Below are positions 45,720 through 57,566 of a stretch of DNA of 64,000 bases, piece after piece; position 1 is the first letter of the stretch; each line of letters starts with the position of its first letter. The notes below the pieces were generated by a model, which saw only the letters and a list, made by a program, of their open reading frames with translations, did not search any database and was not told the DNA's origin. Source of the stretch: Adiantum capillus-veneris (Eukaryota; Streptophyta; Polypodiopsida; Polypodiales; Pteridaceae); the NCBI GenBank assembly GCA_014529385.2, contig CM043971.1:57041709-57105708 (forward strand). The letters are read 5' to 3'. Made by a program: the position numbers and the translations under genes.

Positions 45720-46697
45720 AGGACATGATCAATCCACAAAGGGTAGTAAGCTAAAAGGTTTGCCGAAAGCTTCAAACTTCTCACGAGACAATGCCTTTGT
45801 GAAAAGATCTGCAAGGTTGTCTTGTATTGGCACATAAACCAAGCTGAACTCTCTTGTTGAGAGCCTCTCCCTGAAATAGTGGTAATGGGCCTCAATGTTT
45901 TTTGTGCAAGCATGAAAAACTGGGTTTCTCGCAACTGCCAATGCACTCTAACTGTTAGTCTAACTATCAGTGAGAAGAGTGTTGGCAGTGTCCTATCCAA
46001 CACCCAAATCATCCATGAGCCGTATGAGCCATACACACTCAATGTAGCTGTGAAGACTACCCTGTACTCACTGTCAACTAGAAGTGTCCACAGTAGGTTT
46101 CTTCTTGCTCAACCATGATATACATGAACTACCAAGCATGAAACAAAAACCATTTGTGGACACTTGTGTGCCAAAATAACCAGCCCAATCTAGGTCTGAG
46201 AAAGCATGTAAGTATGGCCGCCAAGATGTAAAGTGCCACTCAAGTAGCGGAAAATCCTCTTGAGAGCCTGCAAATGCTTAGACCCTGGCCTATGCATAAA
46301 TTTGCTGACCTGTGAGACTGCAAATTGAATATTCGATCGCGTGTTGCATACATAAATGAGGCATCTAGCAGTTTGGTAAAGAGTGACATTTGCAAGATCA
46401 CCAACATTATGAAGACTCAATTTCAAACCTATTTCCATGGGAGTGGCAATAAATTTGCAATCCTTAAGTCCAAACTTACATAGCAATGTCTTTATGTAAC
46501 TTTTTTGACACAAGGCAATACCCACCATCACACTGCTTAAAATGTAGACCCAAGTAATGATGCAACAACCCCAAATATTTCATATTTAAAGTAGCATTCA
46601 AACCAATCTTAAATTTAGTAACATGTCTCTCGTTTTGTCCAGTGATCAACAAATCATCCACATAAAGAACCACAATGAGAACTACATCACCCTCATG
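45720..46697 (-). pseudogene. Copia-A: C-terminal half of RT and RNase H
   Basis: From 46697 down: YIKHEGDVVLIVVLYVDDLL (RT catalytic YVDD), TLNMKYLGLLHHYLGLHF, KSYIKTLLCKFGLKDCKFIA, RSNIQFAVSQVSKFM, then after a shift GSSCISWLSKKKPTV and, in RNase H, VARNPVFHACTKNIEAH and LADLFTKAL. Copia order and motifs are clear. Stops and frameshifts interrupt it, mainly between 46190 and 45950. At 46698 the coding sequence stops at the LTR of an inserted element; the other half of the same RT resumes at 54555. Confidence 0.88.
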
Positions 46698-46702
46698 CTT
46701 TA

Positions 46703-47653
46703 TGTAGGGAGCCATTGTAGCACAACCTAATCACAACCCACACAAAATTATCAAATCCATGGATCGGCAACCCGGCTAGGGCATGGAAGCACGAGCATCA
46801 GATGAATAGGAATAGAGGATTCAAGAGATCAACTCTCCAATTCAAGTAGAGATTAGCAATGGCAAGACTAACTCTAATCATTATCTAATCACTAATCTAA
46901 CAACTCCTACACACATGTAATCCACCAAAGTCCAACTTAACATAGACTAGAAACCCCAAGCACATGATAAGCACACACTAATTACCACATGTTAATCATG
47001 GCACTTCATCAATAGCTACACACATGAGGTGAATGGTGCTAGAGTTTCATAAAACCTATCTACACATAAGCAAACAATAGGTCACACACACTACTTACAA
47101 GAGTAAGACCCAACTTAATCAGCCTAATTAGTGATGCTAAATATCACAAATCAAAATGCTTATGGAAGAAGAGGAGTGGTTACTAGTAAGAAGTACATAC
47201 ATCTCTCAAATCTAGAATAATGAAAGTGTAATACTACTTCATGACAAGATGAAATTTAGAGAAGAAGTAGACTAATGAGAAAATAAAGATTAGATTAATC
47301 AAGAAGAGCTTACTCTAATTAAAATATTTAGCACTAGCCTCTCAAGCATAGACATTAAGCTCAAGGCTAGGCCAAAGAGTGAACACTCAAGATAGAGGGA
47401 GCTCTCAAAAGTGGATCCTCAAGGGTGGATACTCAAGAATGAAGCATCCTTGCATAAAGGCTTCCTTTTAAGGGCTTTCACCACAATCCCTTCTACTATG
47501 GGTTTAAGCTTGAGCCCTGAAACTACCATATACAACTTTGGAACTTCAAGTGAGCCCAAGACTTATACAAAGTGAGTGGGAGATATTGTGACATCCATAG
47601 ATATCTTCTGCTTGATGCATATTTAGTGTAGCCTATGTTAGCCTCTGCTAACA
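46703..47653 (-). repeat. LARD-like element, 3' LTR
   Basis: The plus strand starts TGTAGGGAGCCATTGTAGCA and ends GCCTCTGCTAACA. It matches 53625-54554 throughout, with scattered substitutions and small indels. The terminal TG…CA is kept. Confidence 0.9.
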
Positions 47654-47665
47654 TTCCCCCCTTCC
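47654..47665 (-). other. Polypurine tract of the LARD-like element
   Basis: The minus strand reads GGAAGGGGGGAA directly before the LTR start TGTTAGCAGAGGC. Confidence 0.8.
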
Positions 47666-50600
47666 TAATTTGGTGTACATCCTCGTGTGCCGGTGAAGCA
47701 AGACACGGTGACATGGTAGAAAGCAAGTCCATGGAATAAATGTTGAGCTGCAAAACATAAGAACAAGTAATGAGCATCAAAGGCCAACAAGGATACATAA
47801 CATGAAGCACAATGAACAACCATGCAAAGTGAACTTTTTGCTTCTAAAAGATGGGTGAATCATAGTCAAAAACTAGACAACATAAAGCATAAAAGACACC
47901 TAAACTATCGTGAAGATTAACCGACTTAAATTTTAGTTTTATACATGAAACACAAGCAATCAGTTAAGACCCAAGGCTAATGCAAGGTCATAAACCTACT
48001 AGCTTAAAAACTATGTGACCAATCTTAATAAATCATTCAAGTCTATCATGTCTACGGGCTATAAAAAAGCTCCTAATCTATTATTACATTATCATAGCCT
48101 TTTGAAGCTCATGGAAGTTTTTATTTTTTCATTCATTGGAAAAATTAAAGCACAATACAAGGCTACCATCCCAAGGCAAGTCTAGGTGCGACTCTTGGCT
48201 CCTTGAACCCCCAAAAAGGTGTTCCAAAAGCCTACTAGCCTACCAAGGCGACGATTAACCCCTATCAGCCCAGGGCATCGGTTTAGGGCCTTGACCAAGC
48301 AATCCAAGGTGATTCACCTCGCCTGCCAAGTGCCAATAAGGAGCGAGGCCTCACAAGACACAACATAACATATAAATTTTCTTTTCATGTGTCTGTAGCA
48401 TTTTTGCTAATTTTTCTTGACATTTTTTGCTTCATTGATTCATTTTTTAGCACTTTATTGCTTCCAACATGAGATGCTAATGGCAATTGGACTAAATTAA
48501 TAAAGCCTAATCATAGCCCTAGGTCATGTTAAAAACGAATGGAGTATTAAGACTACCACTAAGAGTCTAGGACTAGCAAGAAATAATCCTACATTAACCT
48601 AAGGTCAAGGCCAATTACCTATGATTAGCACATGTAAAACCTAATTTTTTGATGATTTAATTTTCACAAAGCAAAGTGTTGAAACTTTAGTATGCTTAGC
48701 TTTCGAACATGAAAGAACCATAGCTTAGAAGCAAAATTTCACTTAAGCCAAGCATAGACAATGGAGAGATGGAAAAAAGAGAAAAATCATGGAAGGATTA
48801 CACCTATTCATGCTCTTTTGAGCATCCTTGAGCAAGCATCCCCTTTGTATAGAGAACTCTCTTGATCTTTTCTTTTTTTTTGCAAGAGAAGCTTTTTGAA
48901 GCTAAGTGTAAACACAAGCTCCAAAGGCCTTTTATTGAAATCCAAAAGCACACAAAAAACATTAATGAAAACCTAAAGCAAGGGTCTTGCATACCGGAAT
49001 TTGCCAAAGAGGAAAAACCCAAGGGAAAAATATGCCTTTGGTTATGCACATGATGCTCTTTAATAAAAAATTTATGCATACATAACAACAATGAGAGCGA
49101 TAAAATGCTTCTTCATAAGCAAAATTTACAAGTTTTACAATCTCTCATGCATGATTCAAAGTTGATTAGTTTCTAGCTCACTTGAAGTATGGAATTTAAA
49201 ACAAGCTAAGAGCTGAAAATAATGCAACTTGTGAATGAAATCAAGTGGCTCTCGATAGTCAAATTTTTCAATTTAAAGCTCCAAACAAGTTGGCTAACAA
49301 CTAGCTCACATGAAATTCTACAATTTTAGAGCACACTATGAGCTAGAGATGACTGCAACTTGATGAAATGAAAATGAATGGCTCTCACTAGCCAAATTTT
49401 GTACTTGAAAGCTCTCAAAAGAGTTGGTAAACACTAGCTCAAAAAGAAAAAAAAAATAACTTTTGACCAAGCTATGAGCTAGCATATATACAACTTTTAA
49501 TCCAACAATTGGAATGGCTCTAACTAGCCAAGTTTTGTAATATTTTGCAATTATGACCCCTTCTTGGATCAATGAAAGTTATTGTTACCCACAACCCTTC
49601 AAAACAAAGCTCAATTGTTAGTTCATGAAAGCATTTATCAATCAATACAAGCACTAAAAGCATGCTCAATCACAAGCCCAAAAGTTTAATGCTCACTCTT
49701 GGCCATCTAAACAAGCTCGATTTTAATGCTTTCCAATGATTTTTCATAAATTTGAGCACTAAAATATAACAAGCAAGTCAACTCCATGGATAACATATCT
49801 CGACCAAGAATCAACTCATAAATCAATGCGACTCTCGTGTCTGCATGCATATCACAAAGAAAAACTTTCCTTTTTGCAACCATGCTTCAAATCAAGATGG
49901 CACAAAACCAATGCATAAGGCTCATATTGGTGCATTTAAAGTTCATTCATGTATTGAAGTTCTCAATCAAAGCACACCTAAAACCAATGCCCACTCCCTT
50001 GCCCTTAAACTAGCAAATAGGGCATACATAGGAAGGGAGAGAGAGAGAGTTTTAGGATGAAGAAAATTTGAACTCTCTCAATTGGTTAATCAAAACCCAA
50101 TATGATACTTTATGGAAATTCAAAAACTCTCAATGTTTTGGTGCTATTCAAGGATTTTTTGATACATCTTAAGCACTAAAAAGTATCAAGCAATGCCAAG
50201 ATTCTCATGCATAAGGCGATTTTTTATGCCATGAAACTTATTTATGCAAAGAAATCACACACAATCATAGCATACAATAGGAATCCCCATTTTTGCTCTT
50301 AAATAGCATAGATGGCATACATAACAATGTTATGATGAAAGGGATTATTATCTCCTTGATAGGAAACTCACCACCTACATTTTTAGACGGCCAATGAAAT
50401 CCCAATGTTCTCTCTTCAAAACTAAATCATTTTAGTAGTGCACAAACTCTTATTTAAATGATAATAAGCACCACAAAATGCAAGAATAACCATAAGTTCG
50501 AAACTCGATCTCTTCCAAAACTATTGACAAGGACACAAATTGTCGAAGGAGGAGGGTGAGAACCCCCTTCAATTCCATAAAAAACAAAAACCTTTTTGTT

Positions 50601-53600
50601 TTATTTCATTTTTTAATGCTTTTTTGTTTTCTTTGTTTTGAGGTGGCTGCACTGGCGGGCTGCAGCTGTGCAGGACAACTCGACGAGCTTGAGGACCCAA
50701 TGAGGGGAGATGGGGAAGAGAGAGAGAGTGAGAGATAGGACTCGGGAGCATGTGTGTGTGTGTGTTTGTGTTTATAGCAAACAGGAGCGGCTATGTTCAA
50801 AGCAGCCAATATGAAGGCATGTATGGGGCCAACTTCGGCCACTGGACAGGCATTGGTATGTGATGGGAGCGTCAAACAACAGCGGCATGAGGCATTGCTG
50901 AAACAGCGGCTGGGATAGAAAGTGGTGTAGGTCGGAGCGACTTGCGAGGCTCGAGAGTCAGACGAGTGTGTGTGTGTGTGTGTTGATGATGCAACTTTTG
51001 AAGGCATGCCAAGGTGAATGGTGAGCAAAGTTGACTGTAAGCAAGTTGCAAATTTTCAAGGGCAGTAGTAATAATAGTGTTTAAGCGAATTAAAAGCAGT
51101 AATAGCGTTCAAGTGCATGTTGACAAAGGAGACATGCGAGCAGATCATGGGCAGGGAGAGTATGCTTGTGGAAACTTGCAGCCATTCGAGGCCCCACAAT
51201 GTGTGTGTGTGTGTGTTGTCTCAGAGTGAAAGAAGCAACGCTATATTCAAAAGAGGTGGGCGAGCTCAAGCGGGAATGGCATTAGATGGGTGGGGTGAGT
51301 GCCTCAAATCAGGAGGGTAAAGCGTGTTCATCATGAGGGTAGTGGGTGTGAGACCCGGACATGAGTAGTGAGGGTAGGGCCATATATAAGAGCCAATGAA
51401 TGCAGGGGGCATGGGCAAGCAGTATGCATAATGCCACAAGCAAGCCAAGGCGGGACCAGGGTAGCATTGAGTGCTCAGAAAATGGCGCAGCTTGCATGAG
51501 CGCCAATCCAAGCCAGAAAGCTACCAGCCAATTTGCGTTTGTGTCTATATGAGTGGGGTGCGCCAAAGTCGCCAGCGAGTTTATTTCATTTTTCAAGTTT
51601 CCTTGAAAACCCCTTGAAAATCCCCCTCAAGAGGGTGTTCCCATGAGGAGCAATGAGAGAAGGAAAAAAGCTATGCTTGAGATCGGGTCCATCGATATCC
51701 TTCAAAGAGGGGTATAAAAAATCATCTCAATGACTTTTAGTTGAGCATGCCCTTCGCATTAATCCTCATTTTCCATTGATAAATCGAAACATCCATTGCA
51801 TGCATACAAAATGCACAAATTGAAAATTTTAACCTTGTTCGATTTTAATTTCCAAAAAATCGATGAGCTTGCACATGATAAATTGAGTGCAAAATTTTTC
51901 AATGCCAAACTCAATTAACTACAATCAATTAGTTTCGAATGCACTATGAAATTAATATAAACTTTGAGCACGATTGAATAATCATAGTACCATATCTTCG
52001 TTTAAAAGGGAATGGAATTACACACATAAAAAATTAGGTCAGTCAATTCATGCATAAAAACTTCCCATTTGTGAAAAAATTGAATCAATTGTTGGGAGAC
52101 GCATACATGCTTTATTGTTGCACAATTGTTTCTCAATTGCCAACTCAGTCCCACTTATCAATCATTGCATAATCAATTGCTCATTTCCAATGGCCGACCT
52201 CATCCTTCAAATTCAATTGAATTTTTCATTTGGCTTGTATGGCTACTCATGAGTGAAAAATATCCACAATTGAGCATTAATTAAGTGATGAATCTCAATT
52301 CTTGAATCCAATTTGTGATCCATACATTAACTATTTGGCCAAATTAATCATCATAATTAGTAAAAATTACCAATTATTCATTCACCCATTGGATTGCACA
52401 TGCCATTGATTGGCACACACACCCAAATTCATGCCAAAACTTTATGCAAAAACTACATAAATTCTTCATTGCACTACTCAAATTACAAACTCAATCAAGC
52501 ATAAGTGAATGCATGTATGCTTAATTTCTCAAAAAATAACACTATTTTGACCCAATCAAGCAATGCACACACTCAAAAATTAAGCACAAAAGTTCAAATT
52601 TGGCTCAATTTCCAATGGATTTAGGATTATACTTAATGATTGCACATAGTGTTTATGAATATTTTACAATCAAAAATCATTTAGGTGCCCTAATTGACCA
52701 TCAATCATAGAGAATCAAGTGGTCTTGGATAGGCGCACACACTCAATCTTTGTCCAATTTTTTGGCAATTACGCTTATCCAATGTTTGAATTAGCCTCAC
52801 ATACTCATCATTACATGATTGCATACTCATGTATCATCAATTCCATCATTTTTTATGTATGCACACATTCAAGATTAGCACACACTGGGAATTTTTGACA
52901 GTTTTTTTCCTCTTTGGTGCATGCACACAATGGTTTTCATGCACACACACAATGGTTTTTATGCACGCACATGAATTCTTGATGAGAATTAAGCATTATT
53001 TGGATACACACAAAGTTCATTAGTCACAATTTGACTATCAATTTCATTCCAAGTGTATCAAATTAGGTGCAAAGTGTAGGTCAATTTGTGTTACACACCT
53101 AATTTTAGCAAATGATTAACAACATTAAACCTCATTAATCAATCAAGAATTGACATAACAAGTGAGTGCACTTACATTGTAATTACACTCCAAGCTATTC
53201 CTTTGCTCCATGCGAAGACGCATCATTGCACACACAAGTGTGTGCACCATCAATCAGCTCCAAAATTGACCATTTGCAGGTCAAAATCAAACACTCAAAT
53301 TATCAAATTAGGCATAAATTAGCACAATTAACTTGATTAGAGTGATGATTCCACCTCTTAAAAGGGAATTTAACATACTTTACACTTCAAATGTTAGTGG
53401 TTAGGTTAGTAAAGTTAGTCAACAATTAGTAAAAATTAGCATGGAATTAGTACAATTGTATCATAACTCAACGTTAGCATCAATAACTTGCACAATCATC
53501 ATCAAATCACACCAAAATTGAGCTACACATACTCAAAAAGAGAGAAGTTAGTAATGAAATTACTCTACTCTACACATCCTAAACTCACTAGCTTAGGTTA

Positions 53601-53603
53601 TTG
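47666..53603. other. Non-coding interior of the LARD-like element
   Basis: About 5.9 kb with no frame longer than 140 codons and no retroviral motif in either strand. The left and right thirds are AT-rich. 50540-51650 is richer in G+C and carries (GA)n and (GT)n runs near 50715, 50751, 50967 and 51199. The 140-codon minus-strand frame at 50606-51028 is made of these runs. A diverged tandem repeat lies at 49160-49560. Confidence 0.7.
49160..49560. repeat. Diverged tandem repeat of about 150 bp, three copies
   Basis: A recurring order AACTAGCTCA(C/A)…AAGCTATGAGCTAG…TGCAACTT…AATGGCTCTCACTAGCCAAATTTTGTA is seen about three times with many differences, inside the LARD-like element. Confidence 0.55.
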
Positions 53604-53604
53604 A

Positions 53605-53622
53605 TCCCTGGCAACGACGCCA
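53605..53622 (-). other. PBS of the LARD-like element, tRNA-Asp type
   Basis: The minus strand reads TGGCGTCGTTGCCAGGGA, two bases from the LTR end. This is close to TGGCGCCGTTGCCGGGGA, the primer site I know from many plant gypsy elements and complementary to the 3' end of tRNA-Asp, with two C-to-T or G-to-A differences. Confidence 0.8.
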
Positions 53623-53624
53623 AA

Positions 53625-54554
53625 TGTAGGGAGGCATTGTAGCACGACCTAATTGCAACCCACACAAAATATCAAATCAGTAAATCAGCAACCCGTGGAA
53701 GCACGAGCATCGGATGAATAGGAATAGAGGATTCAAGAGATCAAATCTCCAATTCAAGTAGAGATTAGCAATGGCAAGACTAACTCTAATCATTATCTAA
53801 TCACTAATCTAACAACTCCTACACACATGTAATCCACCGAAGTCAAACTTAACATAGACTAGAAACCCCAAGCACATGATAAGCACACACTAATTACCAC
53901 ATGTCAATCATGGCACTTCATCAATAGCTACACACACGAGATGAATGGTGCTAGAGTTTCATAAAACCTATCTATACACAAGCAAACAATAGGGCACACA
54001 CACAAATTACAAGATTAAGACCCAACTTAATCAACCTAGTTAGTGATGCTAAATATCACAAATCAAAATGCTTATGAAAGAAGAGGAGTGGTTACTAGCA
54101 AGAAGTACATACATCTCTCAAATCTAGAATAATGAAAGTGTAATACTACTTCATGACAGGATGAAATGTAGAGAAGAAGTAGACTAATGAGAAAACAAAG
54201 GTTAGATTAATCAAGAAGAGCTTACTCTAATTACAATGGTTAGCACTAGCCTCTTAAGCATAGACATTAAGCTCAAAAAGAGTGAACACTCAAGAGAGAG
54301 GGAGCTCTCAAAAGTGGATCGTCAAGAGTGGATAATCAAGAATGAAGCCTCCTTGGATAAAGGCTTCCTTTAAGGGCTTGCACCACAATCCCTTCTACTA
54401 TGGGTTTAAGCTTGAGCCCTCAAACTACCATATAAAACTTTGGAACTCCAAGTGAGCCCAAGACTTATACAAATTGAGTGGGAAATATTGTGACATCCAT
54501 AGATATCTCCCGCTTGATGCATATTTGGTGTAGCCTGTGTTAGCCGCTGCTACA
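53625..54554 (-). repeat. LARD-like element, 5' LTR
   Basis: The plus strand starts TGTAGGGAGGCATTGTAGCA and ends TTAGCCGCTGCTACA, followed by the CTTTA target duplicate. Directly repeated at 46703-47653. Confidence 0.9.
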
Positions 54555-55970
54555 CTTTACATACAATGTGCTTTCTGTTGGACTGTTACAAAAGCCTCGT
54601 TTGACCAAATGAGTGTCGTCCTTCTCATACCAAGCACGAGGAGATTTCTTCAACCCATACAAAGATTTCTTACATCTGCACACTTTATCCTCTTGTCCTT
54701 TCTTGACAAAACTGCAAAGCTGCGTTACATAAACTTCGTCAAATATGTCACCATTCAAGAAAGCAGTAGCAATGTCGGATTGATGTACATCCCAACCAAA
54801 GTGAGCTACCAATGCACATAGAAAATTCACTGTAGTCATACAACAAGTGGGAGAAAAAGTCTCTTCATAATCTATTCCTTTTTGTTGTGCATAACCTTTT
54901 GCAACAAGTCGAACCTTATGGTGATCAGTCTCACCATCGGGCTTGCATTTCAACTTGTAAACCCACTTCATACCAATGGAATTCTTTCCAGGAGGCAAAT
55001 TACATATAGTTTGTGTGTCATTTTCTATAAGTGAATCATATTTTGATTACATGGCAGCCATCCAATTTTTTGAATTATGTGCTTCATCAAAAGACAGAGG
55101 CTCCTCAACATCATGTAAGCTAGACACAGCCAAAGTAGAACAATATCATGCATAAGATGCATGGTGAAAACCTGAACGAGTACGACTAGACAAAGGTGCA
55201 TCCAATTTACTGTCACGCAAAGTATGCACCAGTCATTTATGCATACCTCTATCCTGCTCATTCTCAACCCTTTCCTCATCAAGTATATCATGTACATTTG
55301 CATCAGTAATAGGTTGATCTATAACATTTTTAGAAACCCCCATATGCTGTACATTTTCCATTGGAATTTACATTTGAACTTTCACCATTGAAAAGAGGCA
55401 ATAAAGTGTCATATATGTCGTGTGAGCTTACATTAGTGTCTCTAGTGCATGACAACAAGGGCTGAACAAAACCTTCCACAAACACAACATCCTGTGAGAT
55501 CAAGATACGCTTTGTTTGCGAATGATACAACATGTAGCCTTTGCTTTCAGCACTATAACCAACAAAAATACATTTGACAACCTTATTATCCAATTTTCTG
55601 CGTTGTGTTTGTGGCACCAAATCATATGCCAAATAGCCAAAAACATGCATGTGCTTAATAGAAGGCTTTATATCAGGACATGCTTCATATGGAGTAATAG
55701 ACTGCAAAGCTTTCGTAGGACATCTATTAAGTAATATAAGTGGCACACATGATCGCTTCAAGCCAAAACAAATGTGGCAAAGCTTGACTTTTGACCATAC
55801 ATCGGACCATTTTCATAAGTGACCTGTTTTTTCTCTCAACAACACCATTTTGCTGAGGCATATAAGGCATTGTACATTGGTGTGTTATCCCACGACTAGC
55901 AAAAAATGCATTAAATTCATGAGACATATACTCCCCCCCTCGATCGGAACGGCGGGTGCCCATAGTACAT
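54555..55970 (-). pseudogene. Copia-A: integrase C-terminal half and N-terminal half of RT
   Basis: From the right: RSDRGGEYMSHEF (second catalytic D), then PQQNGVVERKNR (catalytic E) near 55850, KCIFVGYSAESKGYMLYHS near 55560, and after a broken linker GMKWVYKLKCKPDG, RLVAKGYAQQKGIDYEETFS, WDVHQSDIATAFLNGDI and KKSLYGLKKSPRAWYEK. The reading reaches ESTLYVK and is cut by the LARD-like insertion at 54555; it resumes at 46697. The first half of integrase, protease, gag and 5' LTR are missing, with similarity lost just upstream of RSDRGGEY. Confidence 0.87.
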
Positions 55971-56120
55971 TTTTGTAAGGTTTCCAGTTTCTGAAACCTT
56001 TGAAATTGTACAAAGCTTGATAAAATTAACTTGGTTGTTAAGAAAACAGTGTAGAATGATCCAACTATGGTGAATATTGGTATTTTTGGAACCGTAACTA
56101 GAGCTTTACTAGGGTTAGAG

Positions 56121-56406
56121 GGTGAAAGCATGTTAACCTGTCGCACTTTTTGTGCTAGTTAGCAGTTTCCAGTTAGCACATCTTCAAAAAGTTGGGCGTC
56201 CGGTAAATTTTTTACAAATAATATCAAAATTTGTTGGAGGTTGTACATTTGGATTCCTTGTTTCAAGTGCTTTCTATTGATATATCATATGTCATAGATC
56301 TTGGAGATGTAGCTCAAGTTATTATACTAGTTAGCATATGTCAAAATTGTGCTAGTTAGCATTGTCCGGGACATAAAAAAGCATGACAGGTTAACATGCT
56401 TTCACC
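56121..56406. mobile_element. MITE, 286 bp, with terminal inverted repeats
   Basis: Left end GGGTGAAAGCATGTTAACCT (56121 on, continuing GTC) is the exact reverse complement of the right end at 56384-56406, 23 bases each. Both sides are flanked by TAGA, a possible 4-bp target duplication. The interior has repeated GTGCTAGTTAGCA pieces in both orientations and no coding sequence. The superfamily cannot be named from the ends alone. Confidence 0.82.
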
Positions 56407-56431
56407 CTAGAATTTTTCAGAACCGAATTCC

Positions 56432-56662
56432 TGTTAAAGAATATGATGTTCAAGAATATGTCCATTGTGCTATGGCTGGCCGGACACTGACTATAATATG
56501 TTGTAAATATACTTTGGATAATAGTTAAAAGAGAATAAGAAGAGAAGAGCAGCACGTTGAATGGTTGCTGCAGGGTAACAATTGTGTGTGTGTGTCTCGA
56601 TGTGTGTTGGTGTGTGTGCGTAGTCTTCTTTCCTACCTTCTCCATCACCTGCGCACTCTACA
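56432..56662 (+). repeat. Copia-B 5' LTR
   Basis: Begins TGTTAAAGAATATGATG and ends CACTCTACA. Contains a TGTGTGTGTGT run near 56583 and an AAGAGAATAAGAAGAGAAGAG purine stretch. Confidence 0.92.
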
Positions 56663-56665
56663 AAG

Positions 56666-56677
56666 TGGTATCAGAGC
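56666..56677 (+). other. Copia-B primer binding site (initiator tRNA-Met type)
   Basis: TGGTATCAGAGC, three bases after the LTR end; this is the standard plant copia site complementary to the 3' end of initiator tRNA-Met. Confidence 0.92.
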
Positions 56678-57566
56678 TCAGTTTAAGAAGCTACAGTCAA
56701 TACACAGATTTCCGCAGCTCTGGAAAACAGCAAAAAAGAGAGGTTTTTTTGTCATAACTCCCTCACCTGAACTCGGAATACAATGATCCAGGAGTCTATC
56801 TTTATGTTTTTGGGCATTCCGGACGCATTGACATACTTAGATTTGCCAAAATCTGCAATTTTCTGCAACAAACAGCAAGCTCACACAAGCATAGAAGATG
56901 TCCAGTTTTGCACTTGGCGGTAGATTTACAGATTACAGGTGAAGAATTCAGCATTTACACAGGTTTTGGAGAGCGACATAGAGCTTTTGCATCATGATAT
57001 TGTGTTATCGAAGATTATGTTTGGTTGTTGTGGGTCCGTTATGGACAGTCGCCTATGTAAGAAAGGTTGTGGGAAGAAGTTGAGGCAGTTATATTGTCAG
57101 ATTGAGTACTTTGTGGTTATGTATGGATATGCGGTTAATGTATTTTGGAAAAATGCAGCCTTTGTGAGGGTCGAGTGAGGTTTTTTGAAGCCTTGCCTTG
57201 GGAGCTTTGGTACCTTGGCAAGGTGGATTAGGTATTGGAGCGAACCCCCGACTGGCCCCGCGAAAGACCTCATATGTCGTTTACGACTATGGGAAGAAGG
57301 TGGATGTATGGATATGTGGTACAGGACAGCGTATGGATTGCATTTCCATAAAGGTCCATGTGGACATTGTTTTAGAGTATTTATGCATAGTATTGAGTCA
57401 GTCTGTGGCAAAGTGAGTCAGTGGATTTTCCCTTGGCAGTGAGAGATTTTCTGTCAGTGTTTATGAGCACTTTGGTTGAGATTGTCACTTGAGATATTGT
57501 CCAAATACAAACGAAACTCTGCTGAAATTTTGTCAAAATCCTTTGGAAGAAATTGAGAGAGTGAAG
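56678..57566 (+). other. Copia-B untranslated leader
   Basis: About 890 bases between PBS and gag ATG. Short frames on both strands (for example 57185-57442 and 57097-57411) overlap each other and show no domain. Confidence 0.6.

Larger units (their letters stand above)
41331..46104. repeat. Large tandem duplication, period about 2.39 kb
   Basis: CTCCAAATATCCAACCTCTT begins copy 1 at 41331 and copy 2 at 43717. The copies stay near-identical to about 43705 and 46104. Copy 2 has a 15-bp insert (TTAGGGTTTCAGG region, near 45435), so the offset rises from 2386 to 2401. Each copy contains about 1.7 kb of unique flank, a copia LTR and the end of a copia RNase H. Copy 1 ends in about 13 bases of unmatched filler at the junction, pointing to a non-homologous duplication event. 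The copies differ at a few dozen positions by eye. Confidence 0.9.
46703..54554 (-). mobile_element. LARD-like non-autonomous LTR retrotransposon, 7852 bp, inserted in copia-A RT
   Basis: Two LTRs (46703-47653 and 53625-54554) flank 5971 bp with no credible coding sequence. Target duplication CTTTA is perfect (46698-46702 and 54555-54559), and removing the element rejoins the copia RT reading. A PBS lies next to the right LTR and a polypurine tract next to the left LTR, so it reads on the minus strand. Large size, intact cis-elements and an empty interior are the definition of a LARD; it must be moved by proteins from another element. The tRNA-Asp-type PBS suggests a Ty3/gypsy partner. Confidence 0.9.

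Noticed and set aside
50606-51028. 140-codon ORF in the LARD-like element
   Set aside because: Made of (GT)n and (GA)n translations (THTHTH, SLSLSL), with an equally open opposite strand.
57097-57442. ORFs in the copia-B leader
   Set aside because: Opposite-strand overlapping frames between PBS and gag. No similarity to known copia proteins.
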